Source: Asterias amurensis (Eukaryota; Echinodermata; Asteroidea; Forcipulatida; Asteriidae). Taken from it: a DNA stretch of 64,000 bases. The translations under genes and the position numbers were made by a program. Position 1 is the first letter of the stretch; each line of letters starts with the position of its first letter. Positions 9,401 through 21,850 of the stretch are shown piece after piece. The notes beneath the pieces were generated by a model, which saw only the letters and a list, made by a program, of their open reading frames with translations, ran no database searches and was not told where the DNA came from. The stretch covers positions 15,494,177-15,558,176 of the forward strand of contig NC_092659.1 in the NCBI RefSeq assembly GCF_032118995.1. Direction: 5' to 3'.

Positions 9401-12400
9401 TTATTGCTGATGCAGTGAAGACGTTGTTGCTGCTGTGGTGGTTGTTAATGCAGTAGAAGCTTCTGTTACTGCTGTACAAGTGATTGTTGTCGCTGATCTA
9501 GGAGAGAGTTCCGTTGCTGCTGTGGTGGTTGCTGCATCGGTAACTGCTGTCCTAATTGATGCTGTGTTCTCTTCCATGGTTTCTGGTGATAACAATAAGT
9601 CATCTTGAACTTCATGATATATTTAGTAAACCTGTCCTTTAGAAAATAGACATCATTTACATATAAAGTGTTCCCTTTTATTTAGCCTGGTCCTTTTTGC
9701 TGACTGAAGCTTTGTCAAAGGCAACTTTCACTGTCAAACTCGCACATTATTTCAGGGTAACCGAAAATAAGTTTTATAAACATCCATAGAGATATCCCAG
9801 CTAGATCCTAGTTTTTTAAAAGTCTATATTATAGCTGTCACATCAGGGAAAATGAGCAATTGTAGGGTAGGGATCGAGAGCATAGAGATAAATATTCTGC
9901 TTAAAAATATTACCTTGTTCAGTTCCTTTGCTATCATCTTCTAGTTTTCTCAGCTCGGCCTGGCATTCTTTAAACGTCACCTTGAAGCGCTGAGTTGTTC
10001 CCGCCAGCTTGAAGCGGACTGCCAGCTGCTCAGGTTGAGGTTCACCGTCCGATGCATCCATGGCCCGCCAGACCAGGGAGTTCTCCGAACCTGCATTAGG
10101 GAGCAAGGCCATATCCTTGGTGATGTAGTGATTGGCACATACCTAGAGATGACAGAGATTGAAAAATCAGATATTCAGTTTTCCCAATCTGCAAGTAATG
10201 AAGTCGAGTTGTGTAAAAGAAATGTCAGAAAAAAAAAACAGTTGATGCTAAAAGAAAACAGTGATGTTCTGGCAGAAACCCTACAAAATAAGACCCAGGT
10301 TTTTGCTCACATTAATTAGTTGGTTCAAGGTTCAAGGTTCATTTTATTCTAGTTACAGGTAGTAGGTTCTTATATTTTGGGAAGGACCCTTAAATTGTAA
10401 AAAGGCATGTTAACTAAGCTGAATCTCCTAAAGATTGCCTGAAGGTGACTTTTGGAGATTCAAATTTTCATGCTGTCTGTTCGCGAATGCTACGGCCATA
10501 GACTCCACTGTGACCTGCGCTCAGTGTGGATGGATTCGATGCTTTGTGAAAATACTGATAGTTTTTTCCTGTTTCTTACAAGGTAGACATCGTGTTCAGC
10601 TGAAACTTTCGCTGCTAACTTTATATATCTTTATTGATAATCCTGTAAAACCCAGCATTGAACGGGTATATATGCCCTGCAAAAGCCCTGCAAAATAATT
10701 AGGCCCTCAGGGCTGACTTACTGGACTGCTGATGATGAAGGAACACCAAGCACACAACAGCCTCATCAAAAACCAGGAAAATTTGCGATCAACACTAGTG
10801 CATATACATATTCCAGCCATTGACTCTTATGCATCAACCTCAAGAAGAGCTTGGATACTTCCCGCCGAAATACGCATCCCTTAAAACTATAGCTCATTAG
10901 CAGTCCAGCATTCTCCTGAAGATCAGCAGAGTACACTACTGGTCACGTTGAGCTCTGTTGTAACCCCCTGCTTTTTCCAGAGCCAACACTCCTCACAAGA
11001 GAGACATGGTCATAGCCAAAAGCATGTTAGTGATAGTTACATTTTCTGTCGAGAAAACATTGCCAACTCAATTTAATTTGATAATAAGCAAACAGAGCAT
11101 TGGTGCATGACTTTGCCTAATTACCCTGAACACCTGATCTCTCCTCATGAGGATCCGATATCGTCCCGTCTTAACATTCTGCAGAATCTTGATATCTCCG
11201 ACCCCTCTATCCTTCCACTGGGACGAGGTCTTATCGTATCGGTAAAGCTTGGCACGGGAGCAGAACAGCTGGTTCTCGTCCTCTTCACCGGTAATCTTCT
11301 CCAACTGTTAACAAGAAAACACAGGTTGAACTGACGAACTCTTAACATTAGCCTTGTACAAGTTTAGATGCTCAAGGCAGTCAAGATGCAGTAAACCCAC
11401 CCGCATTCTCAAATACTAGGGACTACAGCATCTTAAGGAACACTTTCAACCACCATTATCTTTAAACAGTGTAGGTTTAATGTAAACCTCAGGACGGTTG
11501 TGTTTTGTGTCGAACAAATAGTACCTTAATCGTTGAAAGGAGCCACATCTCATTACTGACCTGTTCAGGGAGTTGAACGATTGGATAAAAGTGAATATCA
11601 TCTCTCTCCTCGGTCATGCTGTCATTAATGCTACTCCCCGCCGCCTCCTCGTCCTTAGATGATGATTCAGCCTCACTCATCTCCTTCTGTTTCTGGGCGT
11701 GGCTGGCATTGGCATTACGCAACAACTCCGAGAATGACTTTAAGACGTTTGGATCATAAGATTTGAAAGTTGGGGATACGTCATCACCTGTTTTAATGAT
11801 GGAGTGGACAGGAGAGAAAGAATCATATATTTGTTCAACTTGGATTTCACAAGAAAACAAAAAACAAAACCAAATACAACTTTCAGAGGATGGTCCCGTT
11901 TAAAAAAAAGGAGTGCACAAGGGTTAACCCCGGGCCATCAGAATTTTTGTGCATTTATACCATAGGTAACTTTGATTGGTAAGCAGTTAGCAACAGCTGA
12001 AGAAATGAGAGTAGCATTAATCTACCCTTACCCTAAACCTTGTGTGTACTTAAACCTGTATTCTTCCTTAATCCATAAAATTACAATGAGTTGCGGTCAG
12101 GTTGGTGTAGACTATGGTGTCTAGCCTCGCCTTTTACTTGGACCCTGGTTCGTATCCCACCAGGGTACTGTGTTGATTGGGTTTTTAGTCCCTATGTGCA
12201 CGACGTGACTGCGTGGGTTTTCCCTGGAATAATTTTTTGGGGCTTTCCTTTTACATCTTTTAAAATCTAAATTTCTTCATTGTCTTCTCTCTTGGCTCAA
12301 GAGCGTCAAGAATAAATTTTCCACACCAAATTATTTGTGGACCATGTCAGATTTATATTCCAGTATGAAGGGCATCATTACCTGTAAAACATGTCCTGTT

Positions 12401-15400
12401 ATTTTGGCTCAACTTGGCTAATCATACTGGGTGAATTCGAATGACTGTTTAGAAGTGATGGTTAAAATACACAAGAAAATGGAGCTTAGATCGGGTTACA
12501 ATATTACCTCGAGTTGTGGCATCTTTTTGGTCCTCACCTTGTGTTGTAGCTTCTCGCTCTTCTCCACCTTGTGTTGGTTTGTTTTGCTCATCTTCATCTT
12601 TTTCATCACCTTGTTCTGTAGCATCTTGCTCTTCTTCTCCATCACCGTTTGCACCTTCATCCTCCTCCCCCTCACCCTCGTCAACACCATTGTCATCTTC
12701 ATCGTCATCTTCATCTTCATCAACATATGTGTCTTCTTTCTCAGCTTTCTCTGTCTTATCCTCTTTGTTGTCTCCATCTTTAATCTTGACTGCATCTCCT
12801 CCTCCTGTCTTCATGTCCTCCTGGGCTGCTTCAACTGCCTCCTTGAACTGCTGGGCCAACTCTTCCGTTTTGAATCTCACAGCCAGCTGTTCTATATGGA
12901 CTTCACCCTCAGGTGCATCCATTGCCATCCAAACCCAAGACTTTGTCGATCCAGCCATCGGCTGCAACTTCAGTTCCGGAGTGACAAAGTGATTGGCACA
13001 GACCTTCAAGACTTGCTCTCTTCGCATGACAATGCGATATTTTTTGGTGTCTGGGTTGAACAGGACCTTGATGTCCCCAATACCACACTCTTTCCACTGG
13101 GCGGACTCCTTGTGGTAGCGGAACAGCTTGGCTCGATGACTGAATCTTACCTCCTCGCCTTCTTCACCGGTTCTCACCTCGATACATTCTGGCAACTCAA
13201 TGAAGGGGTCAACTTCTACACTTTGATTCAGAATAGGTGACTGTGGTTGCTGGGCTAACTTAACTACCCCAGAAGATTTTGGGTTGACCAGTGATTTCTC
13301 AGGAGCTTCTTGTTGAGTGTTGCTGACATCCATGCGGAAGGAGAAATAAGATGCCTTTGTTTTGGCCATGGCAGCAAAATTTAATCCCATGGATTTTTCC
13401 TCACTGGGCATGGACAATGCTGGAGGCGCACTGCTCTTGAGAGTTTGTGATGAAAGGCCAACTGCTCCAAAAGCAAATCTTGTTCCTTTCTTGCTTGGAA
13501 GGATCTCTTTAGATTGGTCCTGTTTATCTTGGGTCAGTGCTTGAATCTGGCTCTTGGAAGGGGCAGCTGTGGAAGGGGCAGCTGTGGAAGGGGCAGCTGT
13601 GGAAGGGGCAGCTGTGGAAGGGGCTGCTGCAACAGTTTCACTCTTTGGGGTGGTTAAGCTCCTTGCACTGGATGTAAAGCAAAAACTGGCACCAAGATCG
13701 TATTTCGGGAATGCATTACCATAGGTTAATAGTCCTGCAGGTGTACTCGATGCAGCACTGCCAAACTTTGCTGGAGGTGATTTCGAAGCAGCACTGCCTA
13801 ATACTGCTGCAGGTGTACTCGATGCAGCACCGCCAAACACTGCTGCGGGTGTACTCGATGCACCACCGCCAAACACTGCTGCAGGTGTACTCGATGCAGC
13901 ACCGCCAAATACTGCTGCAGGTGTACTCAATGCACCACCGCCAAACACTGCTGCAGGTGTACTCGATGCAGCCCAGCCAAATACTGCTGCAGGTGTACTC
14001 GATGCAGCACTTCCAAATACTCCTGCAGGTGTACTCGATGCAGCACTGCCAAACTTTACTGTAGTTTTAGTGAAGGTAAACTTTGGAGCTTCTGGAGGGG
14101 AGGTTGTGAATGGTTTTGTCGTTGCAGAAACTGTAGTAGGCTTCGGGAGATACTTTGATGGCAAATGAGGTTGAACTGGAACCCTTTTTAATGGAGAACA
14201 TTTCCTAGTTGTTTCAGCTGAAGATGCTATAGAGGCTTAACAAGTAAAATAAGAAAAACAGTTCAATTCAATTTAATAATACGTTTATTCCATACTCTTG
14301 AATAAAAAGAACAATTGTGAGAATTAAACAGTACATAGAAATGTAACAAAACGCATTAAATTGTACAGAAACAATATAATCTTTAAGCAAATAATAATTA
14401 AGGAAATAACTATAGGAATGAACTATAAGTAACAAAATTTAATAACAAAACAAAATAGGACACAATCCTTCAATCCTTTCAGCTTGAATTTTACTATATT
14501 GCGCCTGTGGCAAACACTGCCACAATGCATCTTGAGAATTTCAATTAGTTGCGACTATTGTCGTAACCACAACTATTTGAGGAGCGACTAGTTGAGTAGT
14601 AAATTTCACTAGCCCAGGCTTTACAGGGTGAAAAGGGCTATAGTAGGCCTGAATATTTTCTTCTGATGGAAAGCACCACTTCAATCTACATTTAGAATAT
14701 GAACTTATGGCTGTGACATTGACTTTATTTTTAAAGCTGGTGTCTTCCAGACAGTGGTTTGTCAATGGAGCTAGCTGATGGCAATCAGATTTTATATCTA
14801 ATTTTTATATATGCTTTTTTTTCGAACAAAGCTTAGCAAACAAAATTATCAACAGAAAATTCATTTAGTAACACTTACCTCCCTTTGATTGATGATCACA
14901 CTGTTGATTACCTAATAGACAAAAATAACAAAAGAAGCCACAATAACAAAAATTGTATTACAGTCTTTTCATAATTTGTTTTATACTACCGGTATTTGTT
15001 TATTTGTAGGGGGGGGGGGAGTGAGGAGGGGGCCGACTTTGTTTAAAAGTTAATTCTGTTAACAATGAAATCACTTTTTTAATGTATTGATTTCATTGTT
15101 ATGTTGAGCCTGGGTCTTTTAAAAAAATATGTTATTTGTTGCCATCAAGTTTTTGGGTTAGGAAAATGCTTGGTTCATTCCAACTCCTTTTCTACTCTTC
15201 CTATTCTTTCCTCCTTTCTGGGGCTATGTGATTGAGGTTATAAGTCTGAAGGCACTGGACACTTTTGGTATTTACTCAAAATAATTGTTAGCACAAAAAC
15301 TTGCGCGGTAGTTCGAGCAATGGAGAGCTGTATATTATATACAATATTGTGAGAGACGGCTCCCTCTAAAGTAAAAAACCCCAGTAATTTTCCTCTAAAA

Positions 15401-16680
15401 CATTTAGGGGAATTCAAATCATAGTTTATGTAGGCCTATCTGAACAATATTGACCAGAGTTGCATACATTTTTCCGTATACTTACAACTATAAGAGCGAC
15501 CACTTGGATCCATCAAACCACCAATACGTCCGCTGTTTTCCCTGGTGAATGTCCAATGTGGTAATCCACTGTAGATTCTGTCAGGTCCCTTTCTTGTCAG
15601 ATCTTCAAGATTGTTGTTGATGAGTGAAACTAAGCCAAGGAAATCCTGATCTGAAGCAGTGTCAGTGACATTGATTGCCATTTCTAACGAATCACTCATG
15701 CGCTGCATTGCAGCCTTTAGACACTTTTCACTTTCTTGTAGAGTTTTCTCTTTCCTCTGTTGAATGTCGGCAATCTCCTTGACGTGACGGGCTTCTTCTT
15801 CTTTAATCTTCTTTGTGATTGCTCTGACAGCTTCCTTAACTTGCTCCTCTAACCCCCTTGATTGACCTTCCAAATTTGCTCTGTCGACAGCAATGCTCTT
15901 CAGGGTGGATTTGTACTCACCAAGTACTTTCTGAAGACTAGTTATCATCTGTTTGGTCATCTTCCTCTTTGAGGATGCGGCAGAATCCATCTTCACGACC
16001 TTGTGCCGAGATGCTCCTCTCCAACCAGGAGAAATACTCTTCCCACTCCTTGGATCAATTTCAGGACAGTCTTTGCAGACCACGTCATTACAAGTCTCAC
16101 AGAAGAACCTGTGATCACTTGGACATTCCTCCGCTCTCTTTTCCCTCCGGAAGGTCTTGGTGACCACTCCTACACGAAGCTCGTCCAGCGAGGCAACCGT
16201 ATGTTTTGAAAGAACAGCAATGCGCCGATGTACCTTCTTGCAGCTAAGACACAAGTACATGCTACAATCAAGGCATCTCGACACAGCTTCTTTCTCCACT
16301 TCACAGGACTCACAAACTGGCTGATTGTTAAGTGACTCCTCACGTAACAGCTCCTCTTTGACCAGTGTATCCTCTAGTTGTCCGATGAGATGAAAGTTGG
16401 TTTTCAAATTCTGGACACCATTACTGGATGTTGTAGTTTGGTAACACAATGGGCATGTTATTGACCAATAACCCATAGACACTTTATTAAGCAAGCATTG
16501 TTCACAAACGTTATGCAAACACTGTAAGATTTTGGGGTTCTTAAGTCTCTTCTTGCAGAAAGCACATTCCAGTTTGTTGCGGACTATGATGCCATCAGGT
16601 GGGTCAGAAACTTTGTCTGCCATTTTGCTAACAAAAGTCACAATTTCAGAGAGAGAGATTGGTTGTTGCCAGCTTGGCAT
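9401..16680 (-). CDS. TRIM-FG-RanBD fusion protein (RING, two B-boxes, coiled coil, FG repeats, two Ran-binding domains)
   Basis: Coding exons, all with GT-AG borders: 15,486-16,680; 14,879-14,911; 12,508-14,235; 11,561-11,787; 11,125-11,304; 9,914-10,142; 9,401-9,582 (TAA). Phases agree at every junction, giving 3,774 nt and 1,257 aa. RING at residues 39-79 (C39, C42, C54, H56, C59, C62, C76, C79); B-box-like modules at about 123-162 and 186-226; coiled coil at about 235-345; nine 12-aa FG-type repeats from about 472; RanBD-1 at about 748-884; an acidic stretch; RanBD-2 at about 1,048-1,190 over three exons; Thr/Ala-rich tail. Both RanBDs keep the WK(E/D).G.GD.K core and VCANH. RING domains usually recruit ubiquitin E2s, RanBDs bind Ran-GTP and FG repeats bind transport receptors, so a nuclear-pore or transport-linked ligase is inferred. 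The start could instead be 16,623 (better Kozak); an in-frame TGA at 16,723-16,725 stops extension. Joining of exons 1-3 rests on splice sites and phase only. Confidence 0.85.
12095..12310 (+). mobile_element. tRNA-derived SINE-like element in intron 3 of the TRIM-RanBD gene
   Basis: The segment starts with an A-box-like 'gttggtgtagactatggtgt' and has a B-box-like GGTTCGTATCC near 12,150, then a T-rich body containing 'gcgtgggttttccctgg'. This is the layout of a tRNA-derived SINE. The ends are uncertain. Confidence 0.5.
13556..13628 (-). repeat. In-frame 15-bp coding repeat (TAAPS units)
   Basis: Four to five nearly identical 15-bp units (ggaaggggcagctgt on plus) in exon 3 of the TRIM-RanBD gene encode repeated TAAPS pentapeptides. 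The array lies between the FG repeats and the first RanBD and extends a disordered linker. Confidence 0.85.
13714..14062 (-). repeat. In-frame 36-bp coding repeat (FG repeats)
   Basis: About nine 36-bp units encode 12-residue repeats of the pattern (V/K)FG(S/G)AASSTPA(A/G). Eight keep the FG dipeptide and one reads VLG. A further isolated FG (RFAFGAVG) lies downstream. FG dipeptides spaced by Ser/Ala/Thr/Pro-rich linkers are the hallmark of nucleoporins that bind karyopherins. The period is a multiple of three, so copy number can change without breaking the frame. Confidence 0.9.
15247..15400. mobile_element. Partial TIR element (GGACACTATTGG family) in intron 1 of the TRIM-RanBD gene
   Basis: One end (AAGGCACTGGACACTTTTGG) and the adjoining 'gagagacggctccctct' block are recognisable; the other end is missing. 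Confidence 0.55.
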
Positions 16681-17736
16681 ATAACCCCATGGGAGCTTTG
16701 CCAAATGCTCTTGTTGGGAAGATCATCTAAACAAAATGAACAAACAAAAAGATCTCTGTAGTAGTTAAAAACCTAAAAGAGACTACACAAGCAATACAAA
16801 TAACTTTCCTCAATTACAAAACCATCCATTGCTAATCGTTTTGTAAGAGTTTAGAGCGATCAAGAGATAACCCTCATAGACAAAAACAATATCTAAATCC
16901 AAATAATATACAATTATACCTTCTTGTAATTCTCCCACCCAAAGCACTCAGTATTTTGTCTTGCAAGGTATGTGCAGCTACATTTTGAAGTATGAGATAT
17001 AATCCTGTTGTAGCGCCATGAATTGGTTTACAAATTTCTGTGGCACAATATGCTGCCGTTTAAGAACCAGAACACAGCTAAGTGAATCCTTTCTCTTTAC
17101 GATAAGGGCACTGGGTTCTTTAACAAGTATTACATAAAGTAGGATTTGAAACTTTGCATGGTGAAAATACGAATATAGAAAGGTTTGCGGTAACACCATG
17201 TAATCTCTAATGAGTTGGGGTGAAAGAGTTAGAGTTGAAACCAACGGTTCTTTTCAGAACCACCCAAACTAATTAGAGATAGTCATTACATGGTGTTACC
17301 GCAAACCTTTCTATATAAGCATTACATAGCGCACGGGACCTTGCTTTTATTACACAGCGCACATGACCTATGGCTATACAGCCCATCAAGAAGGACACAA
17401 CAATAATGGTTAAGTGTCTTGCTTTTAAGGACACAAGTGTCATGACCAGGACTCGAAACCACTGATTAGACATGAACAAGAACATCAAAGTGCGTGCAAC
17501 TGTATAGTCGATGTTTGCAGTCCATAAGTACAAGGTTCAATGTCAAATGGAAGTCTTGTCATGTCATTTGATCATAACGTAGGGCTATTGCATGTTTCTC
17601 AAAGTCATCTCATTATTTGATCTGGGAATAGACAGTGTCATGATAAACAGGTCACCATTGAGCTTAACAGTGCACCTCTGAACCATTAGCTTTGAAGGAG
17701 ATTAATGCACCTATGTGCTACATTTTTTAACTTTTT

Positions 17737-18113
17737 ATTAAAGACACTGGACACTAATCAAAGACCAGTCTTCTCACTTGGTGTATCTCAACATGTATGC
17801 ATAAAATAACAAACCTGTGAAAATTTAAGCTCAATTGGTCACCGAAGTTGCGAGATAATAATGAAAGAAAAAACACCCGTGTCACACGAAGTTGTGTGCA
17901 TTTAGATGGTTGATTTCGAGACCTCAAATTCAAAATCTGAGGTCTTGAAATCAAATTCGTTGAAAATTACTTCTTTCTCGAAACTATATGTCACTTTAAG
18001 AGGGAGCCGTTTCTCACAATGTTTTATAAGCAACAGCTCCCCATTACTCATTACCAAGTAAGGTTTATGCTAATAATTATTTTGAGTAATTACCAACAGT
18101 GTCCACTACCTTT
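17737..18113. mobile_element. Dispersed TIR element (GGACACTATTGG family)
   Basis: Duplicate of the copy at 1,986-2,346, carried along by the segmental duplication rather than inserted independently: the flanks match on both sides. Both inverted ends are present, slightly decayed. Confidence 0.65.
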
Positions 18114-18507
18114 GATTTTTTTTAAATTTTGTTTTTTAGCTGTCACATAACTATATCCCCCCCTAAAAGAAAGGTTAATTACGTTAATACATACATACAT
18201 ACATACAAATATTTGTAAAGCGCCTTTACATCAAGGATCAAAGCGCTGAAAAGAGCAAAACCATGCAATGAAGTCTCGAAAAACGTCGTTAGCTCCATGC
18301 TCCTAGAACTATGAGTTTTGTTCAGCTACCGTCTCTTCGTCGAGTGAGACGGTTCTAGGGGTACACTAGCTCTTGGAGTCAACTTACAGATGGTATACTT
18401 CATTTGGTAAAAGTTTGAAAGTGTTAGTGTTTACCTTGACCTTTCTGTGTGTGTTTCAGTTTAAAGCATTTGCCTACAATAGTAAAAAACCCATCAAACC
18501 TCAGAGT

Positions 18508-18915
18508 TATACGATGCCTTGGATCGGACGAGTTGGTCTTTGAAAAGCATTTGAAACCGTTTGTTTATGAAATGCAATGGTAAAGATTACTGTTAAAGGT
18601 AGAATACACAAGTATATGACTCAAAATTGCACGGTTTTCCTTTTTTTGTCGCGAACTAGTTGGCAGGAGAGTTATGTCATAGCAACTTGTCGCAAACTAA
18701 CACGGTCGACCATTTTATGGGGTCAAAAATTTGACTCCACAAAATGTCCGACCGTGTTTCTTCGCAACGTAAAAGGAAAACTGCAATTCCGAGGTGTTTG
18801 TGTGGATCATTATAGCCTACTTTAAAAAAAAATAATAAACATTTGCATTTCATAACAAATGGTTTCAAACGCTTTTCAAAGACCAACTTGACAGATCCAT
18901 GGCAACGTGTTCCTT
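18508..18915. mobile_element. Long-armed foldback element
   Basis: Duplicate of 2,998-3,427. The central part has lost some bases relative to the left copy, but both arms remain. Confidence 0.6.
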
Positions 18916-19519
18916 TAAGTATAAGTGTTAGTGTAAAGTTTAAAGGAATACTCACAAAAATTAGCAGCCAGAAGTTCACACCGTACCCATACCGTTGCTT
19001 GAGCACTCGACTTGTTGCAGGACTGGAGGCCTATATTTAAGGGGGGGGGGGGGGGCATACAATTTACAAAAATAATCATTACTTGGCATCACTTTATCAT
19101 TATGCAACCCAAATCTTGCTGTAATGAGAGATTCTGTATTGTGCCATGTAGCAGACTATATATATGTACAGGGTGTGTTGACTACCAGATACATGTACGC
19201 CTAGCTGTAGTGTAGACAGTATCAATTTCTCGTGTGTGTTGTGTATACAAAATGTGTGCAGGTTCAATGTTAAACGGGGGGATGTTGTTGTCGCACGTAA
19301 TAATAGACGGCACCAACTCAAATATAGTCGAAGTTCATGGAGGTGACTTTAGTACTAGTAGTATCAGTTAAGGAAATAATATGCAACTGAACCTTGACTC
19401 GACACGAAGAAACCTTTGGTATATTGATCAACTCGCCACGTATACACGACAACAACATCACTGACAACTACAACACGTACTGCTCCGCGGTTCCGCATTT
19501 CTCACAGGCTGCCGTAAAC

Positions 19520-19530
19520 GGGGAATCCCC
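19520..19530. promoter_or_regulatory. Candidate Rel/NF-kB site GGGGAATCCCC
   Basis: Same perfect palindrome as at 4,008-4,018, about 2.8 kb upstream of the TRIM-RanBD start codon. Conservation of all eleven bases in both copies is compatible with function, but the flanks are also highly similar. Confidence 0.3.
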
Positions 19531-20754
19531 AGGTGTGCAATAAAGTAGACTCGTCCATATAGTCGCTTCCAAACTTCCAAGGGGGGGGGGGGGAATTCGC
19601 CCATGATGGATTTTAGTTCATTACGCGAGCTGCACAAGAGATTCCCGGCCAGGGTCATGTGAGTTGAGTTGTGCGTTGGTTCTCTGCTGTGCTACGAGGG
19701 TTTTCCAGACTATTCGGTTTTCCTCCCTCTGGAAAATCAAACACTTTCGATATTGGCTGTGCTCCGGTGGTCATTATTTGTTGATGTGGCTGGCAGCTGA
19801 AGTGCCCTTGCATGCCTGCTTCTCGAACACGTTGTAGCCGCGTCCTTCACAATTCAGCTCTAGCTGCGAGTAAGGATGTTTATCCCCCCAAATTATGTAT
19901 TTATTTGTTTATCAAAATTCTGTTCAGTTGATTTGAAATAAAAAGTATGGACACAACAATAAGAGGATGGAAATGAATGCCGTCTTAAAATGTTCTTGTT
20001 TTTAATCGCAGCAATACAACCTGCTTCGATGACTAGACAAGATCGATGACAACTGACAACCCACGTATAGCATGTTTAGATTAATGAAGTTTTATGTTCC
20101 GCAAATTGGGTGATATAGTCAACTGGTGCATGGTAATTATATTTTCAGTCGAGTTAACATTTAAATCGATTACAAAATAGTCTCGGCTGCAGTCAACAAG
20201 CGATTTGTGTTTATTTTACGGAACACAACTCCTCTGTAATTATTTTAAGACTTTGATTTATTTATGGTGTCGGACATGTTTATGTTGTTCCTTGATTTTG
20301 AAACCTCTAAAACGGCTCGATTATAATAGGCTATATTGTGTAACTCAACAAGACTCCAAAAGCACAATTAAAGTATCCTCGCTCAAACCGTGTCTGAATG
20401 AGTGGCTGTTGCTACAGTTGCGACTACGGACGCATGATGAAGCAGCGATCAAGCCAAAGACGTGCCACAAAATCACACACGGCCCATGTAACAAGTACAC
20501 ATGCAACAGTTGATTCCTAGGTGAACATTTCAATACAACCTACGTACATGTGCAGAGTGTCATAAAATTAACAAGTTATGTTAATGTATTCATGCCCTTA
20601 GCAGGGGAAGCTTAAGAGTTTTCAAATTACAAAATGTTAAGTTGAATGCAAACTGTAAGTTTCAATTACTCTAATATTTTTAATTTATGTTGGTGATGGC
20701 GGGTATTCAATCGATAGGAGCGATGTAAGAAGTCAAGAGTTATGATTATAGCTC

Positions 20755-21425
20755 TTTAACAGTTCCAGTATTTCACTAGAAATTCTGGTGACAGTTCTGC
20801 CTACTGGATACAGCTCTGATAACAGTTATGTTACCGTTCTTATAAAAGCTCTATTTAACAGTTCAAGTAAAAAGTTCTGAAAGCAGTTCTAAAAACAACT
20901 CTAGTGACCGTTCTTTATTTCTTTTAACAGTTCTAATTACAGTTCTGGTAACAATTCTGATAACAGTTATGGTGCAAGTTATGACAACTGGTAACAAACA
21001 ATTCTGATAACAGTTCTGAAACAGCTGACAAAAAATCCTAATAAACGTTCTGATAACAATTCTGATAATAGTTTGTTCCATCTCTATTAACAGTTCTGCT
21101 GACAGCTCTGTAACAGTTCATGTAAAAACTCTGGCAACACTTCTGATAACAGTTCTGTTACCAGTTCTGATAATTCTGATAACAGTTATAATTATGTTAT
21201 ACCTACATCCCAACTATACGGGGGATCGCGTAGTTAAGTGAGTGTGAATAACATGATCAGGCACCGAGACTACATTTTCAGAACGTAGTAAGAACGAGTT
21301 CGGATGGAAGTTTTTATGAAAAGTTCTGGTAACACTTCTTTACACTTCTGGCAACAGTTCCGATGGTCCGATAACATTTTTGATAACAATGTACTTCTTG
21401 AATCACTTCAGATAACACGTCTGAT
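20755..21425. repeat. Degenerate AACAGTTCTGAT minisatellite
   Basis: Many imperfect 12-mers of AACAGTTCTGAT, the reverse complement of the unit at 4,525-5,520, interrupted near 21,190-21,300. It is much more decayed than the left array and in the opposite orientation. Confidence 0.75.
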
Positions 21426-21850
21426 TTGGTTTTAGTCCTAACTGAACACTGAATTTAAAAAATGAGGTATCGTGAAACACGGAGGTCTATCAAATAAGAA
21501 TATGTGTGGAACATCATGAATTCAAACCAGTTCATTAATTAATTAACGGTGTGGTACATCTGAGACTCCGTATGCACCCATAGGTCTAACAATATACTTG
21601 ACTTCAAGTCTGAGATTGTGGTTTTTTTTACTGCATCAGCCACGCACATCGCCCCACATAATGTTAGACGCACCCCAACTCGCAACATCGTGATTGCTGA
21701 AGATGGAGGTTATTCTACAAGAGGGTGCTATTTCAGGCAATACTGTATTGGCTATCGGGAAGACTTAGAGCCACGATCGTTGACTTGAAACCAAGTCTAG
21801 CATATGAATTGTTATTGTAGTTTCCATTGATGTCTTTCTCAGCAAGGGAC

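Larger units (their letters stand above)
15772..19634. repeat. Segmental duplication, right copy (partner 1-4,117)
   Basis: Beyond TRIM exon 1 the copy includes the GGTTTGCGG inverted repeat (17,177-17,315), a SINE-like fragment (about 17,290-17,480), a GGACACTATTGG element (17,737-18,113), a foldback (18,508-18,915) and a kB-like palindrome (19,520-19,530), in the same order as at 1-4,117. Small indels distinguish the copies, for instance about 240 bases present at about 2,500-2,740 but absent near 18,260. No other gene is seen between 16,681 and 21,850. Confidence 0.85.

Noticed and set aside
11489-11560. Extending TRIM-RanBD exon 4 to a donor near 11,525 (AAG|GTACTA)
   Set aside because: It would insert residues into the second RanBD; the donor CAG|GTCAGT at 11,560 gives the canonical [12 protein letters not shown] sequence.
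12431-13240. Plus-strand open frame of 269 codons, and another at 12,516-12,992
   Set aside because: Antisense to exon 3 of the TRIM-RanBD gene, which has recognisable domains; the Ser- or Phe-rich composition is the mirror of its acidic stretch.
13711-14064. Plus-strand open frame with repeated VYSMQH
   Set aside because: Shadow of the 36-bp FG repeat, which keeps other frames open.
16681-16704. Extending the TRIM start to a non-ATG codon at 16,704
   Set aside because: It would need a TTG start; ATGs at 16,680 and 16,623 are better and a TGA lies just upstream.
20205-20533. Open frames of 102 and 62 codons
   Set aside because: No domain, no splice context and no counterpart in the duplicated flank; chance frames.
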